Shown: piece after piece, positions 25,618 to 34,244 of the stretch
Position numbering within the stretch: the first letter of the stretch is position 1
How the letters are laid out: every line of letters begins with the position of its first letter
DNA from: Streptomyces sp. TLI_235
Lineage (GTDB): Bacteria > Actinomycetota > Actinomycetes > Streptomycetales > Streptomycetaceae
Direction of reading: 5' to 3'
NCBI GenBank assembly: GCA_002300355.1
Contig: NSGV01000001.1
Span: 806,001 to 870,000 of the forward strand
DNA: 64,000 bases
Position numbers and translations under genes: made by a program
Notes under the pieces: generated by a model
Told to the model about the DNA's origin: nothing
The model's database searches: none
What the model saw: the letters and a program-made list of their open reading frames with translations, nothing else

Positions 25618-26265
25618 TCAGGGCTTGACGGCCCGTCGGCCGGGTGCCGGGACGGCGCCCGGCGGGCGGGTGCCGAGGGCCCTCGTGGTCAGCATCTTCG
25701 TCGGGGCGGTCCCGGGTGCGGGCCGCTCGGCGGGGGCCGGGTGGTCGCGGCCGAGGACGTCCAGGGTGAGGGCGCGGACCGCCAGGAGCGCGGTGCGCAG
25801 GTCCTCGGTGCCCGCGGTCGCACCCTCGGTGCGGCCGAGGGTCTCGCGGGCCGTCCGGTACGCGCCGAGCAGTGGTGTGTGGTCGACGGACAGCACCTCG
25901 ATCCGGCCGGAGGACGGGTAGCCGATGCGGTCGAGCAGGGCCTGCAGGGTCCGTTCGGCCTCGGCGGCGGCGCGCGGCGGGTCGTCGACGAAGAGCACCT
26001 GAAGTCCTCGGACCGAGGTCGTGACCTTCTCCCGCTCGGCCGCGGGGAGGCCGGTCAGCCGCAGTCGGCGGCGGAGCGCGAGCCGGTCGGCGAGTTCGCG
26101 GTCGGTGCGGCGGACGTCTCCGCCATGGCTGCGCAGGGTGCGCTCGTACTCGGGCCCGAACCGCGTCCGCAGGCCGCGGGTGCGCAGCCGCCGGCGGACG
26201 AGGGGCGCTGCGGCCGCCGCGGAGGCGCAGAGCAGGACCACGAGGAGGACGGCCACGGTGGGCAT
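25618..26265 (-). CDS. membrane-anchored hypothetical protein with FVDDP motif
   Basis: 215 residues from ATG with GGAGAGAG upstream. A single N-terminal hydrophobic helix (PTVAVLLVVLLCASAAAAA) precedes a basic region with RFGPEYERTLRSHGG, then LQVLFVDDPPRAAAEAERTL and TEDLRTALLAVRALTLDVL. The last two blocks match the downstream neighbour, which suggests a duplicated helical-bundle domain, one copy anchored and one soluble. The RFGPEYERT block recurs in streptomycete secreted or anchored proteins of unknown role. Confidence 0.72.
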   Translation of the reverse strand: MPTVAVLLVVLLCASAAAAAPLVRRRLRTRGLRTRFGPEYERTLRSHGGDVRRTDRELADRLALRRRLRLTGLPAAEREKVTTSVRGLQVLFVDDPPRAAAEAERTLQALLDRIGYPSSGRIEVLSVDHTPLLGAYRTARETLGRTEGATAGTEDLRTALLAVRALTLDVLGRDHPAPAERPAPGTAPTKMLTTRALGTRPPGAVPAPGRRAVKP

Positions 26266-26500
26266 GGGCTCTCTCCTTCCGGTGGGGTCCGGGCCCGAGG
26301 CGGTGTCCCGGACGTGCTTCCGGCGGTACCGCCTTGCCGCTGACGGCGCGGGCAAACCCCCCTCCGGGGACGCTTTGATGACGAACCGTCGGCCGGCGGG
26401 CAGTGATCGGCCGCGCCCGTCCCGCATGGACCTCTGCCGGCGGGGCAGGTGCCGGTGGGCGGGCATCGGCCCGGTTCGCGCAGGAGCGGAGGGACGCAGC

Positions 26501-26944
26501 ATGGTGGAGACGATCGAACGGCACACGGCCGCGCGGATATGCGGGTCCCGTCCCCGGCGGGTCCGGGTGGTGCTGCGGTACCGGACGGACGACCCGTTCG
26601 CCGTCGCGCTGTGCTTCCCGGGGCCGGCGCGCCTGTCGGAGACGCTGGTCGTCGAGGACGGCGGCGCGGTGGACGACGGCCCGCGGTGGACGGTCGGCCG
26701 CGACCTGCTGGCGGAGGGCCGCCACGGCAGCACCGGCCAGGGCGACCTGTGCGTCCGGCCGGACGAGGACGGCGGGGTACTGCTGGAGTGGCGCTGCCCC
26801 GGGGCCGGGGCGTCCGTCCGGCTGGGGTCAGCGGAACTCGGCGCCTTCCTGGACTGCACCTACCGGGCGGTGCCGGCCGGCTGCGAGTCGGCCTTCGTGG
26901 ACTGGCCGCACACCCCGGAGGAGTTCCTGCGGCGCATCGTCTGA
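26501..26944 (+). CDS. SsgA-family sporulation/cell division regulator (second copy)
   Basis: 147 residues from ATG with GAGGGA upstream. It shows the family blocks VVLRYRTDDPFAVALCFPGP, WTVGRDLLAEG, GQGDLCVRPDEDGG, and ELGAFLDCTYRAVPAG. It is clearly diverged from the copy at 20365-20781, including several Cys the first copy lacks. SsgA-like proteins control septation and spore-wall steps in streptomycetes. The gene converges with the sigma factor gene, with repeats and a hairpin between them. Confidence 0.85.
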   Translation: MVETIERHTAARICGSRPRRVRVVLRYRTDDPFAVALCFPGPARLSETLVVEDGGAVDDGPRWTVGRDLLAEGRHGSTGQGDLCVRPDEDGGVLLEWRCPGAGASVRLGSAELGAFLDCTYRAVPAGCESAFVDWPHTPEEFLRRIV

Positions 26945-26984
26945 CACCCCTTCAGGGCGCTGGCGGGCCCCACGCCCCAGTGCC

Positions 26985-27058
26985 CCGTGGTCGGGGCGGC
27001 GGCCCCGGCACCAGGTGCACCGTGGTCGGGGCGGCGGCCCCGGCACCAGGTGCACCGT
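26985..27058. repeat. 35-bp tandem repeat, two perfect copies
   Basis: Copies at 26985-27019 and 27020-27054 are identical; the first bases of a third copy follow. Each unit contains the small hairpin GCACC-A-GGTGC and a GGGGCGGCGGCCCC segment. It lies just after the SsgA-like stop, so it may have arisen by duplication of a terminator. Confidence 0.85.
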
Positions 27059-27064
27059 GCAGAA

Positions 27065-27111
27065 CGCCCGTACCCGCGGTTCCCCGGTGGGCCGGGTCGC
27101 GGGTACGGGCG
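27065..27111. terminator. hairpin with 14-bp stem between convergent genes
   Basis: CGCCCGTACCCGCG at 27065-27078 pairs perfectly with 27098-27111 across a 19-nt loop. It sits between the SsgA-like gene (+) and the sigma factor gene (-) and could serve both. Confidence 0.7.
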
Positions 27112-27142
27112 AGCGGTGCGGATGCCGGGACGGCCGGCGGTG

Positions 27143-28033
27143 TCAGGCCTCGGCGCCGAGCATCCCCTCGCGCAGGCGGGAGAGGATCCGGGCCAGCAGG
27201 CGGGAGACCTGCATCTGGGAGACGCCGAGGCGGGCGCCGATGTCGGCCTGGGTCATGTCGTCGACGAAGCGCATGTGCAGGATGGCCCGGTCCCGTTCGG
27301 CGAGGGCCGCGACCAGCGGCTTGAGCGCCTGCAGGTTCTCGACCTTCTCCAGCCCGGGGTCGTGCCGTCCGAGGCGCCGCAGCAGGGAGCCGTCGCCGTC
27401 GTCGTCGCTGCCGAGGTCGAGCGAGCCGGCGGTGTGGGCGTTGCGCGCGATCATGCCCTCCACCACGTCGCCCTCGGTGATCTCCAGGTGGGCGGCGAGT
27501 TCGGCGACGGTGGCCGGGCGGCCGAGGTCCTGTTCCAGCCGGTCGCTCGCCTTGGCGAGGGCCAGCCGCAGTTCCTGGAGGCGGCGGGGCACGTGGACGG
27601 CCCAGGTGGCGTCCCGGAAGAAGCGCTTGATCTCGCCGAGGACGGTGGGCACCGCGAGCGTCACGAACTCGAGGCCGCGGTCCGGGTCGAACCGGTCGAT
27701 CGCCTTGATCAGGCCGACCGTGCCCACCTGCACGATGTCGTCCATCGGCTCGCCGCTCTGCCGGAACCGCCGGGCGACGTACCGGACGAGCGAGAGGTTG
27801 AGCTCGACGAGCGTGCCGCGGACGTACGAGTACTCGGCGGTGCCCTCCTCCAACCTCCGCAGCCGGGCGAACAGGGCCGACGAGAGGACCTTGGCGTCGG
27901 CCGGGGCGACCGCCGACGGGTCCTCGACCAGCCGCCGGACCGGCGCCGCGGCCGGCACGGCGACGCCCTCGGAGCCTGCGCCCGCCGCGGTCGCTCCGGG
28001 TGCGATGGTCGACCCTTCACTCATCACTGCCAT
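27143..28033 (-). CDS. SigF/SigB-type (group 3) RNA polymerase sigma factor
   Basis: 296 residues from ATG 28033, chosen because GGAAGG lies 7 nt upstream; an ATG 6 nt earlier is too close. The conserved regions are in order: ELNLSLVRYVARRF (region 2.1), DDIVQVGTVGLIKAIDRFD (2.2-2.4), RRLQELRLALAKA (region 3), and LHMRFVDDMTQADIGARLG with VSQMQVSRLLAR (region 4 HTH). This is the SigB/SigF/SigG group, which controls general stress and sporulation in streptomycetes. CsbD, PRC-barrel, GlsB, anti-sigma and STAS genes within 7 kb fit that role. Confidence 0.9.
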   Translation of the reverse strand: MAVMSEGSTIAPGATAAGAGSEGVAVPAAAPVRRLVEDPSAVAPADAKVLSSALFARLRRLEEGTAEYSYVRGTLVELNLSLVRYVARRFRQSGEPMDDIVQVGTVGLIKAIDRFDPDRGLEFVTLAVPTVLGEIKRFFRDATWAVHVPRRLQELRLALAKASDRLEQDLGRPATVAELAAHLEITEGDVVEGMIARNAHTAGSLDLGSDDDGDGSLLRRLGRHDPGLEKVENLQALKPLVAALAERDRAILHMRFVDDMTQADIGARLGVSQMQVSRLLARILSRLREGMLGAEA

Positions 28034-28599
28034 GGCCATTCCTTCCGTGGGTGCGTCGGCGGCTCGCATGCCCGGGGTCCGGGCGCTCACCCCCCTGCCC
28101 CGGGATCCTCCACGCAAGAGTGCCGACGACTGCACGGGCCCTTCACATGCGGCATGGTTCGTCCACCTCCGGCGAGGGGTGGACGGCTCCCCCCGGGCGG
28201 CGGGCGAAAACAGTGCGCAAGCGCTGCGCCTGGTGGCCGCCGGGGACGCGGCTGAAGACTCTCGGCAGGGCCCGGCGGGCGGCGGCAGCCCGTCGGCCGC
28301 CGGGCCTTCTCGGCACCGCTGCGCTGCGCTGCCGGGGAGGCCGGCACATGACTCACCGTCCGCGGACGGACCCGACGCCGCGCTTGTGGCCGGGCGCGTG
28401 GAACGGGCCCGGGGCATCCGCTGCCCGGGCCCGTGCATCCACCGCCGGCGCGGCCCGCCGGGCGGTGCCGCTCCGTGGACCGGCGGGTGGGCCTGCGCTC
28501 GTTCCAGCCTCCGCCCGACGGGCGGCGCGGTCCACCCGCAGCGTTCGTGCAGCGCCGGCCCGCGCAGCCTCCGCCCGTCGCGCGCCCCTGCTGGCCTGC
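28034..28599. other. long upstream region of the sigma factor gene
   Basis: About 566 nt without a convincing gene. It contains the sigma factor promoter on the minus strand. CAGCCTCCGCCCG occurs twice, about 58 nt apart (near 28507 and 28565), but I see no larger organised element. Confidence 0.4.
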
Positions 28600-29004
28600 C
28601 TAGGGCACGGTCTCGGCCGGCCGGTCGCGCTGCAGCAGGCCGACGACGGAGAGCGCGCCCCAGCCGAGGGAGACCACGAGTGCCGCGGCCCGGTGCCGTC
28701 CGGTCGGCAGTCCGGCGGAGACCGGGGTGACGCCGGACAGCAGGGCGGCGTCACCGAGGTCGGCGGCGATCCGCAGCAGGGCGGCCGTGCGGAGGCTGCG
28801 GTCGTCCGGGGCGAGCAGCATCGCCAGGCCGCAGGCGGCGTCGCGGAGGGCCAGCGGGGCGATGCAGACGGCGACCGGCTGCGGGACGGTGCCGTCCGGC
28901 GCGGCGAGGCCGGAGGGCCGGGCCAGCAGGACGGGGCGGCGGGTGACGGCAAGGCCGTACACGGCGGTGGCGGCGCCGGTGAGGCGCAGGAGGGTGCGGT
29001 TCAT
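28600..29004 (-). CDS. small multi-helix membrane protein, DUF4267-like
   Basis: 134 residues with four likely membrane segments: LLRLTGAATAVYGLAV, VAVCIAPLALRDAACGLAML, IAADLGDAALLSGV, and ALVVSLGWGALSVVGLL. It resembles the DUF4267-type small membrane proteins of actinomycetes. No catalytic motif is seen. It is divergent from the FAD oxidoreductase gene, 70 nt apart. Function unknown. Confidence 0.6.
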   Translation of the reverse strand: MNRTLLRLTGAATAVYGLAVTRRPVLLARPSGLAAPDGTVPQPVAVCIAPLALRDAACGLAMLLAPDDRSLRTAALLRIAADLGDAALLSGVTPVSAGLPTGRHRAAALVVSLGWGALSVVGLLQRDRPAETVP

Positions 29005-29074
29005 ATGGAGGTCCCTACCCAGGGGCCGGGTGTCGTGCGCGGCGCGTACGGCCGAACGGAGAGGAGCCGGTGAG

Positions 29075-30320
29075 GTGGGCTCGGTGGATGTCGTGGTGGT
29101 CGGGGCCGGGCTGGCGGGGCTGGCGTGCGCCCGCGACCTGGTGGCGGGCGGTCTGGAGGTGGCGGTCCTGGAGGTGGCGGCCCTGGAGGCGTCCGACGGG
29201 GTCGGCGGCCGGATGCGGACGGATCTGGTGAGCGGTTTCCGGCTGGACCGCGGCTTCCAGGTGTTCAACACGTCGTATCCGCAGGTGCGGCGGCGGATCG
29301 ATCTGCGGGCGCTGCGGCTGCACCCGTTCACCCCGGGGTTCGTCCTGGCGGGCGACCGGGTGCGGCGGTGGTTCGTGGATCCGACGCGGCGCCCGGATCT
29401 GGCCGGCGATCTGCTGCCGGGCCGGCTGGCGCCGTTCCGGGACACCGTGGCGCTCGGGCTGCTGAGTGCCCGTGACATGGTGCTCCCGGCCGCGCTGCTG
29501 CGGCGCGGCCGGGACGTGTCGACCGGCGCCGCGCTGGCCTCGGCCGGCCTCTCGCCGGGAACGGTGGACGGGGTGCTGCGGCCGTTCCTCGCCGGGGTGT
29601 TCCTGGAGGAGGGGCTGGAGACCTCCGGCCGGGTGTTCCACCTGGTGTGGCGGAGCCTGCTGCGCGGCACGCTCTGCCTGCCGGAGTTCGGGATCGGCGC
29701 GGTGCCGGAGCAGTTGGCGGCGGGCCTGCCGCCGGGCACGGTGCGGCTGGAGTCGCCGGTGGAGGAGCTGACGGCGGACGGGGTGCTGCTCGCGGACGGC
29801 ACGGAGCTGCCCGCCGGGCGGACGGTGGTGGCGACCGAGGCCCCGGAGGCGGCGCGGCTGCTGCCGGGGCTGGCCGCCGGGCCGCTCGGTGACGACGCTG
29901 TACCACGCGGCGCCGGTCTCCCCGCTGGCCGAGCCGACGCTGCTGGTGGACGCGGACGGCCCGGTGCTGAACAGCGTGGTGCTGTCCGAGGTGGTGCCCG
30001 GGTGTTCGGGCGACGGTCGGGCCCTGATGGCGACCTCGGTGCTCGGCCCGGCCCGGGAGCCGCGGGTACGGGCCCGCTGGCCGAGCTGTACCGGGTGGGC
30101 ACGGGCGGCTGGGAGCACCTTGCGGACCGCGCCGTCCCCTACGCGCTGCCCGCGATGCCGGCCCCGCACCCGCTGACCCGGCCGGCCGCGCTCGGCGGCG
30201 GCCGGTACGTCTGCGGGACCACCGCGGCACCGGGTCGGTGCAGGGCGCTCGGCCTCCGGGGCACGGGCAGCACGGGAGGTGCTGGCGGACGCGGCCGGGG
30301 CGGTCACGGCGGGGCCCTGA
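29075..30320 (+). pseudogene. FAD-dependent amine oxidase/desaturase-like gene, broken
   Basis: The start is GTG 29075 with GGAGAGGA 8 nt upstream. The first 270 codons are intact and have the Rossmann FAD motif VVVVGAGLAGLACARDL and the GGRMRTD dinucleotide contact of protoporphyrinogen-oxidase/phytoene-desaturase relatives. The last third needs at least four corrections: near 29888, 30076, 30215 and 30247. After these it reads TTLYHAAPVSPLAEPTLLVD, LAELYRVGTGGWEHLADRAV, GGGRYVCGDHR, and ends with TGA at 30318-30320. The first three are single-base losses. This is either gene decay or poor sequence. Confidence 0.75.
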
Positions 30321-30378
30321 CAAGAAGAAGGGCAAACGGGATAACCCACCGCTTGCCACTCTCAAGGTATAGCGCACA

Positions 30379-30401
30379 GGGGGTCTTGCGGCAAGGCCCC
30401 C
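30379..30401 (+). promoter_or_regulatory. rifampicin-associated element (RAE) upstream of helR
   Basis: GGGGGTCTTGC-G-GCAAGGCCCCC is a 23-nt inverted repeat with one mismatch per arm. It closely matches the RAE known from actinomycetes upstream of rifampicin-inactivating enzymes and of helR. It lies about 60 nt before the helR start, where a promoter is expected. Confidence 0.8.
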
Positions 30402-30460
30402 GTCGTACCGCACAATCGCTGATCTGAACCCGGATCCTGTGGAATTGGGAGATTCACGAA

Positions 30461-32653
30461 GTGCGTACGGATTTGTCGGTCAATGACCGGTGCGGTGCCC
30501 CTGAGACGAACTCCCTCGCCATGAACGCGTTCGACCTTCCCGACCACCTGTCACCCAAGGCCGACCCGGCGCTGGTCGCCGCCGACGAGCAGCACTTCGC
30601 GGCCGTCGCGGAGAGCCTGCGGCAGGCGATCGCCGAACTCTCCGACCGCCTCGACGCCGTGCGCAGGGCTCCCGGCGGTGCCGGCCGGGCGGCGATGGAC
30701 CGCGACGCCGAGGTGCACCGGCTGACCGGCCGGCTGCGCGCGCTGCGCCGTTTCGGCCTCGACCTGTGCCTGGGCCGCGTCGTCGGTGCGGACGGTTCGG
30801 AGCCGGTGTACGTCGGACGGCTCGGCCTGACCGACGGCACGGGGCGCCGGCTGCTGGTCGACTGGCGTTCCCCCGCGGCGAAGCCGTTCTTCGCCGCGAC
30901 CCATGCCGACCCGATGGGCCTGGCGAGCCGCCGCCGGTACCGCTGGACCGGCGGCCGGATCACCGACTACTGGGACGAGGTGTTCACCGCCGACGGGCTG
31001 GAGGGGCACGCGGCGCTCGACGACCAGTCGGCCTTCATCGCCGGCCTGGGCGCCGCCCGCTCCCCCCGGATGCGGGACGTGCTCGCCACCATCCAGGCCG
31101 ACCAGGACGCGGTGATCCGGGCCGGCTCCCGCGGCGCCCTGGTCGTCGACGGCGGCCCGGGCACGGGCAAGACCGTCGTCGCGCTGCACCGCTCCGCCTA
31201 TCTGCTGTACTCCGACCCGCGGCTGGGGCACCGTCGGGGCGGCGTGCTGTTCGTCGGCCCGCACCGGCCCTACCTGGACTACGTCGCGGACGTGCTGCCC
31301 GGCCTCGGCGAGGAGGGTGTGCAGACCTGCACCCTGCGGGACCTGGTCGCGGAGGGCGCCGCCGCGGGGGTCGAGGCCGATCCGGAGGCGGCCCGGCTGA
31401 AGTCCTCCGCGGACATGGTGCGGGCGATCGAGAAGGCCGTCCGGTTCTACGAGGAGCCGCCTTCGGAGGGGACGGAGGCCGGCACCGACTGGGGCGACCT
31501 CTGGCTGAGCGCCGAGGACTGGGCCGACGCCTTCGACGCGGTCGAGCCGGGCACCCCGCACAACGAGGCGCGCGCGCAGATCCTGGAGGAGCTGGCCGCG
31601 ATCCTGCTGGGCAGGCTGGACGAGGACGTCGCGCCCGAGCTGGTCCGGCGCGCGCTGCTGCGGGACGAGGAGTTGGTGGCGACGCTCAACCGCGCCTGGC
31701 CGCTGATCGAGGCGGCCGACCTGGTCGGCGATCTCTGGTCGGTCCCCGCCTACCTGCGGATGTGCGCGCCCTGGCTCGGCCCGGACGACGTCCGGAGGCT
31801 GCGGCGCCCGGACGCGCAGGCCTGGACGGTGTCCGACCTGCCGCTGCTGGACGCGGCCCGGCACCGGCTCGGCGACCCGGAGGCGGCCCGGCACAGGCGC
31901 CGGCAGGAGGTCGCCGTCGCCGCCGAACGCGCCCGGATGGCCGACGTCATCGGCGACATCCTCCGGGCCGACGACGACGGCGAGGGCGCGGTGGCCATGC
32001 TGCGCGGACGGGACCTGCAGGACACCCTGGTCGACGGGGCGGCGCTGCCCGGCACCGATCCGGAGCCGCTGGCCGGCCCGTTCGCGCACATCGTGGTGGA
32101 CGAGGCGCAGGAACTGACCGACGCCGAGTGGCAGATGCTGCTGCTCCGCTGCCCGTCGCGGAGCTTCACCGTCGTCGGGGACCGCGCCCAGGCCCGGCAC
32201 GGGTTCACCGAGTCGTGGCGGGAGCGGCTGGAGCGGATCGGGCTCGACCGGATCGAGGTCGCCTCGCTGGGCATCAACTACCGGACGCCGGCCGAGGTCA
32301 TGGCCGAGGCCGCGCCGGTCGTCCGGGCCGTGCTGCCGGACGCCAATGTGCCGACCTCGGTGCGCAGCAGCGGCATCCCCGTCGTGCACGGGTCCGTCGA
32401 GGACCTGGATGCGGTCCTGGAGCGCTGGCTCGCCGCACACGCCGACGGGACGGCCTGCGTCATCGGCGCCCCCGGGTTCCGGGCGACCCCCCGGGTCCGG
32501 TCGCTGACGCCCGCACTGTCGAAGGGCCTCGAGTTCGACCTGGTCGTCCTCGTCGACCCGGAGACCTTCGGCGAGGGCGTCGCGGGAGCGGTCGACCGCT
32601 ATGTGGCGATGACCCGGACGACCCGTCAACTCGTCGTACTCAGGAGCTCCTGA
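30461..32653 (+). CDS. helR: HelR, HelD-like RNA polymerase recycling ATPase
   Basis: 730 residues from GTG 30461 with GGGAG 8 nt upstream; an ATG at 30521 (MNAFDLPDHLSPKADPAL) fits family N-termini and is an alternative. It is a UvrD-like superfamily 1 ATPase: Walker A GGPGTGKT, Walker B VVDEAQE, and motifs GDRAQARHGF and TPALSKGLEFDLVV. An N-terminal coiled region (about residues 20-100) is typical of HelD/HelR, which reach into RNA polymerase. HelR displaces rifamycins and dissociates stalled polymerase. A rifampicin-associated element upstream strongly supports the call. It is single-gene, converging with the MerR-B12 regulator. Confidence 0.9.
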   Translation: MRTDLSVNDRCGAPETNSLAMNAFDLPDHLSPKADPALVAADEQHFAAVAESLRQAIAELSDRLDAVRRAPGGAGRAAMDRDAEVHRLTGRLRALRRFGLDLCLGRVVGADGSEPVYVGRLGLTDGTGRRLLVDWRSPAAKPFFAATHADPMGLASRRRYRWTGGRITDYWDEVFTADGLEGHAALDDQSAFIAGLGAARSPRMRDVLATIQADQDAVIRAGSRGALVVDGGPGTGKTVVALHRSAYLLYSDPRLGHRRGGVLFVGPHRPYLDYVADVLPGLGEEGVQTCTLRDLVAEGAAAGVEADPEAARLKSSADMVRAIEKAVRFYEEPPSEGTEAGTDWGDLWLSAEDWADAFDAVEPGTPHNEARAQILEELAAILLGRLDEDVAPELVRRALLRDEELVATLNRAWPLIEAADLVGDLWSVPAYLRMCAPWLGPDDVRRLRRPDAQAWTVSDLPLLDAARHRLGDPEAARHRRRQEVAVAAERARMADVIGDILRADDDGEGAVAMLRGRDLQDTLVDGAALPGTDPEPLAGPFAHIVVDEAQELTDAEWQMLLLRCPSRSFTVVGDRAQARHGFTESWRERLERIGLDRIEVASLGINYRTPAEVMAEAAPVVRAVLPDANVPTSVRSSGIPVVHGSVEDLDAVLERWLAAHADGTACVIGAPGFRATPRVRSLTPALSKGLEFDLVVLVDPETFGEGVAGAVDRYVAMTRTTRQLVVLRSS

Positions 32654-32671
32654 CACCGGGCCGGCATGCCG

Positions 32672-33664
32672 TCAGGACGCGGCCAGCACCTCCAGGTGGG
32701 CGAGGCCCTCCGGGAGGCGGCGCGGGCGCAGGGTGCCGGCGATCCGGCCGGTACCCGCCCAGCCGGGGCCGCCTAGCAGGACGGCCGGGCGGGTGCGCGC
32801 ACCGCGCGGGCCCCAGGCGGTGGCGGCGGCGAGCTGGGCCAGCCGCGGGTCCGCGGTGTCCCGCGTCTGCGACCACAGCAGCGCCGCGGACGGGCCGATC
32901 CGCCGGACGGCCTCGACCAGGGCGGCCGGCGGCACCGCCGGCCCGAACATGCGGAAGGGCACGCCGCGGTCGGAGAGCCCGGCGGCGGCCGCCTCCAGCG
33001 CCAGCGAGTGCATCTCCCCCGGCATGCCGGCGAGCAGCACCGGCGCCACCGGCGCGGCCGCTTCGGCGCAGCGGGTGACCTTCCGCAGGGCGCCGGAGAT
33101 GTGCCAGGAGAGCAGGTGCTCCACCTCGACGTACCGTTCGCCCTCCACCGCCCACTTGCGGCCGACCGCCCGCAGGGCGGGCATCATCACCTCGTCCCAG
33201 GCCTTCACCAGGCCGAGGTCGGCCAGCGCCTGGTCGAGCATCCGCTCGACGGCGGGCGCGTCGAGCCGGACGGCGGCCCGGCCGAGGCCGCGGCACTCCG
33301 GTCGGACGGTGCCCAGCGGCAGTGCCCGGCTTCCGCCGGACTCGCGGGGCTCGGCCGACTCCCGCGGCCCGCCGGGCCCGGGACGGCCCTGCGGGAGTCT
33401 GACGAGGGAGCCGGCCCGGGCCAGCCGGGCCGCTTCGGCGGGCGGCACGCCGTGGGCGGTGAGCCGGCACATCGCCTCCAGCACGGCGACGTCCTGCGGG
33501 CGCCACCGGCGGTGCCGGCCGGCCTCGTGGCCGGAAGGGCCGATGCCGTACCTGCGCTCCCAGGAGCGGACGGTGGTGGGCGAGACGCCGAGTCGGCGGG
33601 CCACTCCCCCGGTGGTGATGCTGGCCTCGGCGAGGCTCGCCGTCAGCTCGGTGGGGATCTCCAC
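32672..33664 (-). CDS. MerR-family B12-binding photoregulator, LitR/CarH-like
   Basis: About 330 residues from GTG 33664 (no strong ribosome binding site; the start is uncertain). A MerR HTH (ITTGGVARRLGVSPTTVRSW) is followed by a cobalamin cap region with W...EVEH (WAVEGERYVEVEHLLSW) and a B12 fold with GEMHSLAL, whose His would ligate cobalt, ending in a Rossmann-like segment. The CarH cap motif is Wx9EH; here there are ten residues between W and EH. In the family, adenosylcobalamin binds in the dark and repression is lifted by light. The adjacent lipid and photorepair genes on the same side are the likely regulon. Confidence 0.85.
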   Translation of the reverse strand: MEIPTELTASLAEASITTGGVARRLGVSPTTVRSWERRYGIGPSGHEAGRHRRWRPQDVAVLEAMCRLTAHGVPPAEAARLARAGSLVRLPQGRPGPGGPRESAEPRESGGSRALPLGTVRPECRGLGRAAVRLDAPAVERMLDQALADLGLVKAWDEVMMPALRAVGRKWAVEGERYVEVEHLLSWHISGALRKVTRCAEAAAPVAPVLLAGMPGEMHSLALEAAAAGLSDRGVPFRMFGPAVPPAALVEAVRRIGPSAALLWSQTRDTADPRLAQLAAATAWGPRGARTRPAVLLGGPGWAGTGRIAGTLRPRRLPEGLAHLEVLAAS

Positions 33665-33808
33665 TCCGGCACGGTACGCCTGCCGCCGCGCCGGCCGGAC
33701 CCGACACGCCGCGAACGGTGCACAGGCGATGCGAGCTGCCGGGCGGGGCCGCCGTTCCACGGTGGAAGGGCCGGGCATCCAGCCCGGTGAGGAAGGAGGT
33801 CGATCGCC

Positions 33809-34117
33809 ATGGCAGCCGCCGCCCTGCCACCGCGGGAGCGCTCCGTCCTCGCCGGCCTCGAACGGCTGACCCGCCCCGGCGATCCGGGGCTCGATCGCGG
33901 GCCGCACCGCACTCGCGGCCCGGCGGGTCCGCCGCTGCGACGTCCGCGAGGACCCGGACGCACCGCGATGGCCCCCGTGCGTGCGGTGGCCGCCACCGGA
34001 CTCGCCCCGGGGGCTGCCGCGCGGGACGTTGCGGCGGCCCCGCCCGCCGGACCGGCCGCCACGGGCTCGGCGGCCGCGCACCGGCTGCCGGCGGGTACCG
34101 GCTCCGGATTCGGATGA
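33809..34117 (+). CDS. small DUF3040-like protein, possibly degraded
   Basis: 102 residues. AAGGAGGT lies 8 nt before the ATG, the best ribosome binding site in this part of the window. The start, MAAAALPPRERSVLAGLERL, resembles DUF3040 proteins, which begin with a short helix then two membrane segments. Here the remainder is Pro/Gly/Arg-rich with no clear membrane helix, so the C-terminal part may have been altered by a frameshift. It is divergent from the MerR-B12 gene, 144 nt apart, with TTCCAC-G-GTGGAA at 33755-33767 between. Confidence 0.45.
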   Translation: MAAAALPPRERSVLAGLERLTRPGDPGLDRGPHRTRGPAGPPLRRPRGPGRTAMAPVRAVAATGLAPGAAARDVAAAPPAGPAATGSAAAHRLPAGTGSGFG

Positions 34118-34244
34118 TTCGCTCGACAGAAGGTTGCCGAAAAGGCGGGCGGACGCTCCGGCGCCCGCCCGCACCCCCCATGCCCGGCGGCGCCGACGTT
34201 CTCGTCGACGCACACGGCCCCCGGCCTGGACAAGCCTCCGGGCC

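Noticed and set aside
30461..32653. UvrD/PcrA DNA repair helicase
   Set aside because: The N-terminal coiled region, the length and the rifampicin-associated element fit HelR better than a DNA helicase.
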